A stretch of DNA of 7,789 bases from Anaerolineales bacterium UBA832 (GTDB taxonomy: Bacteria; Chloroflexota; Anaerolineae; Anaerolineales; UBA11657): positions 1 through 7,789 of the forward strand of contig DBHI01000071.1 of the NCBI GenBank assembly GCA_002296125.1. The letters run 5' to 3'. The translations under genes were made by a program, and so were the position numbers. Positions 7,026 through 7,789 of the stretch are shown in pieces; the first letter of the stretch is position 1; the number at the start of each line of letters is the position of its first letter. Under the pieces are notes generated by a model. That model had not been told where the DNA came from. It ran no database searches and saw only the letters and a list, made by a program, of their open reading frames with translations.

Positions 7026-7532
7026 TCACGAGCATCTGCTTTTATCATTTAAACATGGTGACCAATATTGAGAAGAAGAACGAATTTTCCATCCATCAGT
7101 ATCAAGATGCAAATTCATACGAAACTTAGAAGTTGAATAACCGCTACTCAAAATACCTCCTGAGTAAAAAAAAGTTTCTCTAACAAGTACCCGAGCCCTT
7201 TCATCTACAATATCCGCTTCAATAACTTCAAGTTGAACATTATCATTATATTCATCAATCTTAAACTCCCAAGGAGAAGACACAACTAAATCTTCAAATG
7301 CATCTGCACTATCAGGATAACCACTTATCTGACTAGACAAATACTCATATGCTTGCACATAATCATTTTCCTGTATAGATAAGAGATAATTGTGCGCAAC
7401 TCCTTTTGGTGAAAGTTCCACCATATATGATGGCTTAGGACTATTTCTAACCTTAATTAAAGCAATAATAACAACTACGATAGCACTCATCACAATGAAC
7501 AGAAGATATCTATCAGTACCTCTTTTGTACAT
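7026..7532 (-). CDS. membrane-anchored protein with an NTF2-like outer domain
   Basis: This 168-residue protein of unknown function has a short basic N-terminus (K3, R4, R8), one hydrophobic helix at about 9-27 and a soluble C-terminal part. That suggests a single-pass anchor with the domain outside the membrane. Residues about 41-158 fit an NTF2-like/DUF4878-type cone fold: PKGVAHNYLLSIQENDYVQAYEYL at 42-65 is the usual first helix pair, and DGWKI at 146-150 is the usual late strand. Such domains act as small binding modules; no catalytic residue is evident. The only two cysteines, C160 and C167, are near the C-terminus and could form a disulfide outside the cell. The start is well set: GGAGG is 7 bases before the ATG. 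The DUF5671-like gene starts 19 bases after the stop, so the two are probably co-transcribed and may work at the same membrane. Confidence 0.75.
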   Translation of the reverse strand: MYKRGTDRYLLFIVMSAIVVVIIALIKVRNSPKPSYMVELSPKGVAHNYLLSIQENDYVQAYEYLSSQISGYPDSADAFEDLVVSSPWEFKIDEYNDNVQLEVIEADIVDERARVLVRETFFYSGGILSSGYSTSKFRMNLHLDTDGWKIRSSSQYWSPCLNDKSRCS

Positions 7533-7539
7533 GTCATAT

Positions 7540-7544
7540 CCTCC
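7540..7544 (-). promoter_or_regulatory. strong ribosome binding site of the NTF2-like gene
   Basis: GGAGG on the minus strand lies 7 bases before the ATG at 7532, the best Shine-Dalgarno in the window. Because the following DUF5671-like gene lacks one, this site may drive translation of both through coupling. Confidence 0.7.
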
Positions 7545-7548
7545 AATC

Positions 7549-7580
7549 TAAAGGATAATATATAAGGGATATATACTTTA
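7549..7580. repeat. imperfect AT-rich inverted repeat between the transporter and NTF2-like genes
   Basis: TAAAG (7549-7553) pairs with CTTTA (7576-7580), and ATATAT (7558-7563) pairs with ATATAT (7569-7574), with an AAGGG loop on the plus strand and a 4:1 internal loop. In the minus-strand transcript the structure would lie between the transporter stop and the next ribosome binding site. No T-tract follows, so it is not a standard terminator. It may attenuate readthrough or simply reflect AT-rich promoter DNA. Confidence 0.25.
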
Positions 7581-7591
7581 ACATATTTAGT

Positions 7592-7789
7592 TTAGTTGAC
7601 AAGATTTGCTTTAGCTAATTGTTCACCTTTTTGTACATCAACCTTGTTGAGGAAAAAAGCACCCAACACAAACAATATTAATATTGCAAGAATACCAAAT
7701 CGCGGATTATCATATATTAAGGTTACATAGCCCATTAAAAATGGTCCCATAATAGCCGCAAATTTGCCAAACATATTATAAAAACCAAA
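7592..7789 (-). CDS. MFS transporter, UMF1/Atg22-like family (C-terminal end, cut by the window edge)
   Basis: Only the last 65 codons are in the window. The reading frame is open to the last base: the five codons before the first ATG (7774) encode FGFYN, so that ATG is internal and the gene begins outside. The visible part, FGFYNMFGKFAAIMGP followed by two hydrophobic helices and a short charged tail, matches the end of UMF1-type major facilitator proteins. In these a FGxYxxxGK-A--GP motif precedes the last two membrane segments. The family includes the yeast vacuolar effluxer Atg22; bacterial substrates are mostly unassigned. The stop is TAA at 7592-7594, and the next gene follows after 59 bases. 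Family assignment is reasonably sure from the motif, substrate unknown. Confidence 0.78.
   Translation of the reverse strand, partial: FGFYNMFGKFAAIMGPFLMGYVTLIYDNPRFGILAILILFVLGAFFLNKVDVQKGEQLAKANLVN

Noticed and set aside
5102..7532. An antiviral defence or signalling cassette made of the NTF2-like and DUF5671-like proteins
   Set aside because: The membrane protein plus alpha/beta domain superficially recalls TIR- or effector-type defence proteins, but no nuclease, helicase, cyclase or other effector motif is visible, and no mobile or defence genes flank it.
7592..7774. A complete 60-residue small membrane protein starting at ATG 7774
   Set aside because: The frame stays open to the window edge and the upstream codons complete a UMF1 transporter motif, so this is the end of a longer gene.
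1..7789. tRNA, rRNA, riboswitch, CRISPR array, insertion sequence or attachment site
   Set aside because: The intergenic gaps are all under 100 bases and hold none of the expected conserved stems, direct repeats or terminal inverted repeats; no transposase or integrase is encoded.

Overview
The window looks like bacterial chromosome from an AT-rich member of the Chloroflexota. I judge GC content by eye at roughly one third; it was not computed. The lineage call is an inference from gene content. It rests on a multi-repeat DUF5671-type membrane protein, a GT-C glycosyltransferase with the C-terminal beta-rich module common in Chloroflexota homologues, a PIG-L deacetylase, and a membrane-anchored NTF2-like protein. 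No rRNA, tRNA, mobile element, CRISPR array or phage gene is visible. Coding density is high, and no gene-free stretch reaches 300 bases.

Layout: two plus-strand genes (99-2180) converge on five minus-strand genes (2224-7789). The plus-strand pair is a PIG-L family zinc-dependent deacetylase followed after 6 bases by an exported PDZ/S41 protease-like protein. A candidate promoter and a good ribosome binding site precede the deacetylase, so the pair is probably one transcript. The S41-like protein lacks both the catalytic serine and the catalytic lysine of its family, so it is probably a non-proteolytic homologue.

The minus-strand genes, in transcription order, are: the 3' end of an UMF1/Atg22-like MFS transporter, cut by the window edge; a small membrane-anchored protein with an NTF2-like outer domain; a 634-residue membrane protein with six DUF5671-like repeats and a cytoplasmic alpha/beta domain; a GarR-type beta-hydroxyacid dehydrogenase, best started at an internal ATG; and a GT39/PMT-like GT-C glycosyltransferase. 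Gaps are 59, 19, 47 and 65 bases with no convincing terminator. Full or partial co-transcription is possible, but no shared pathway is evident. Four of these five products are membrane proteins.

Nothing here amounts to a clear undescribed system. The two observations most worth following are the S41 homologue with both catalytic residues replaced and the repeat architecture of the DUF5671-like protein, whose C-terminal domain resembles a receiver with Asn at the phosphoacceptor-like position.
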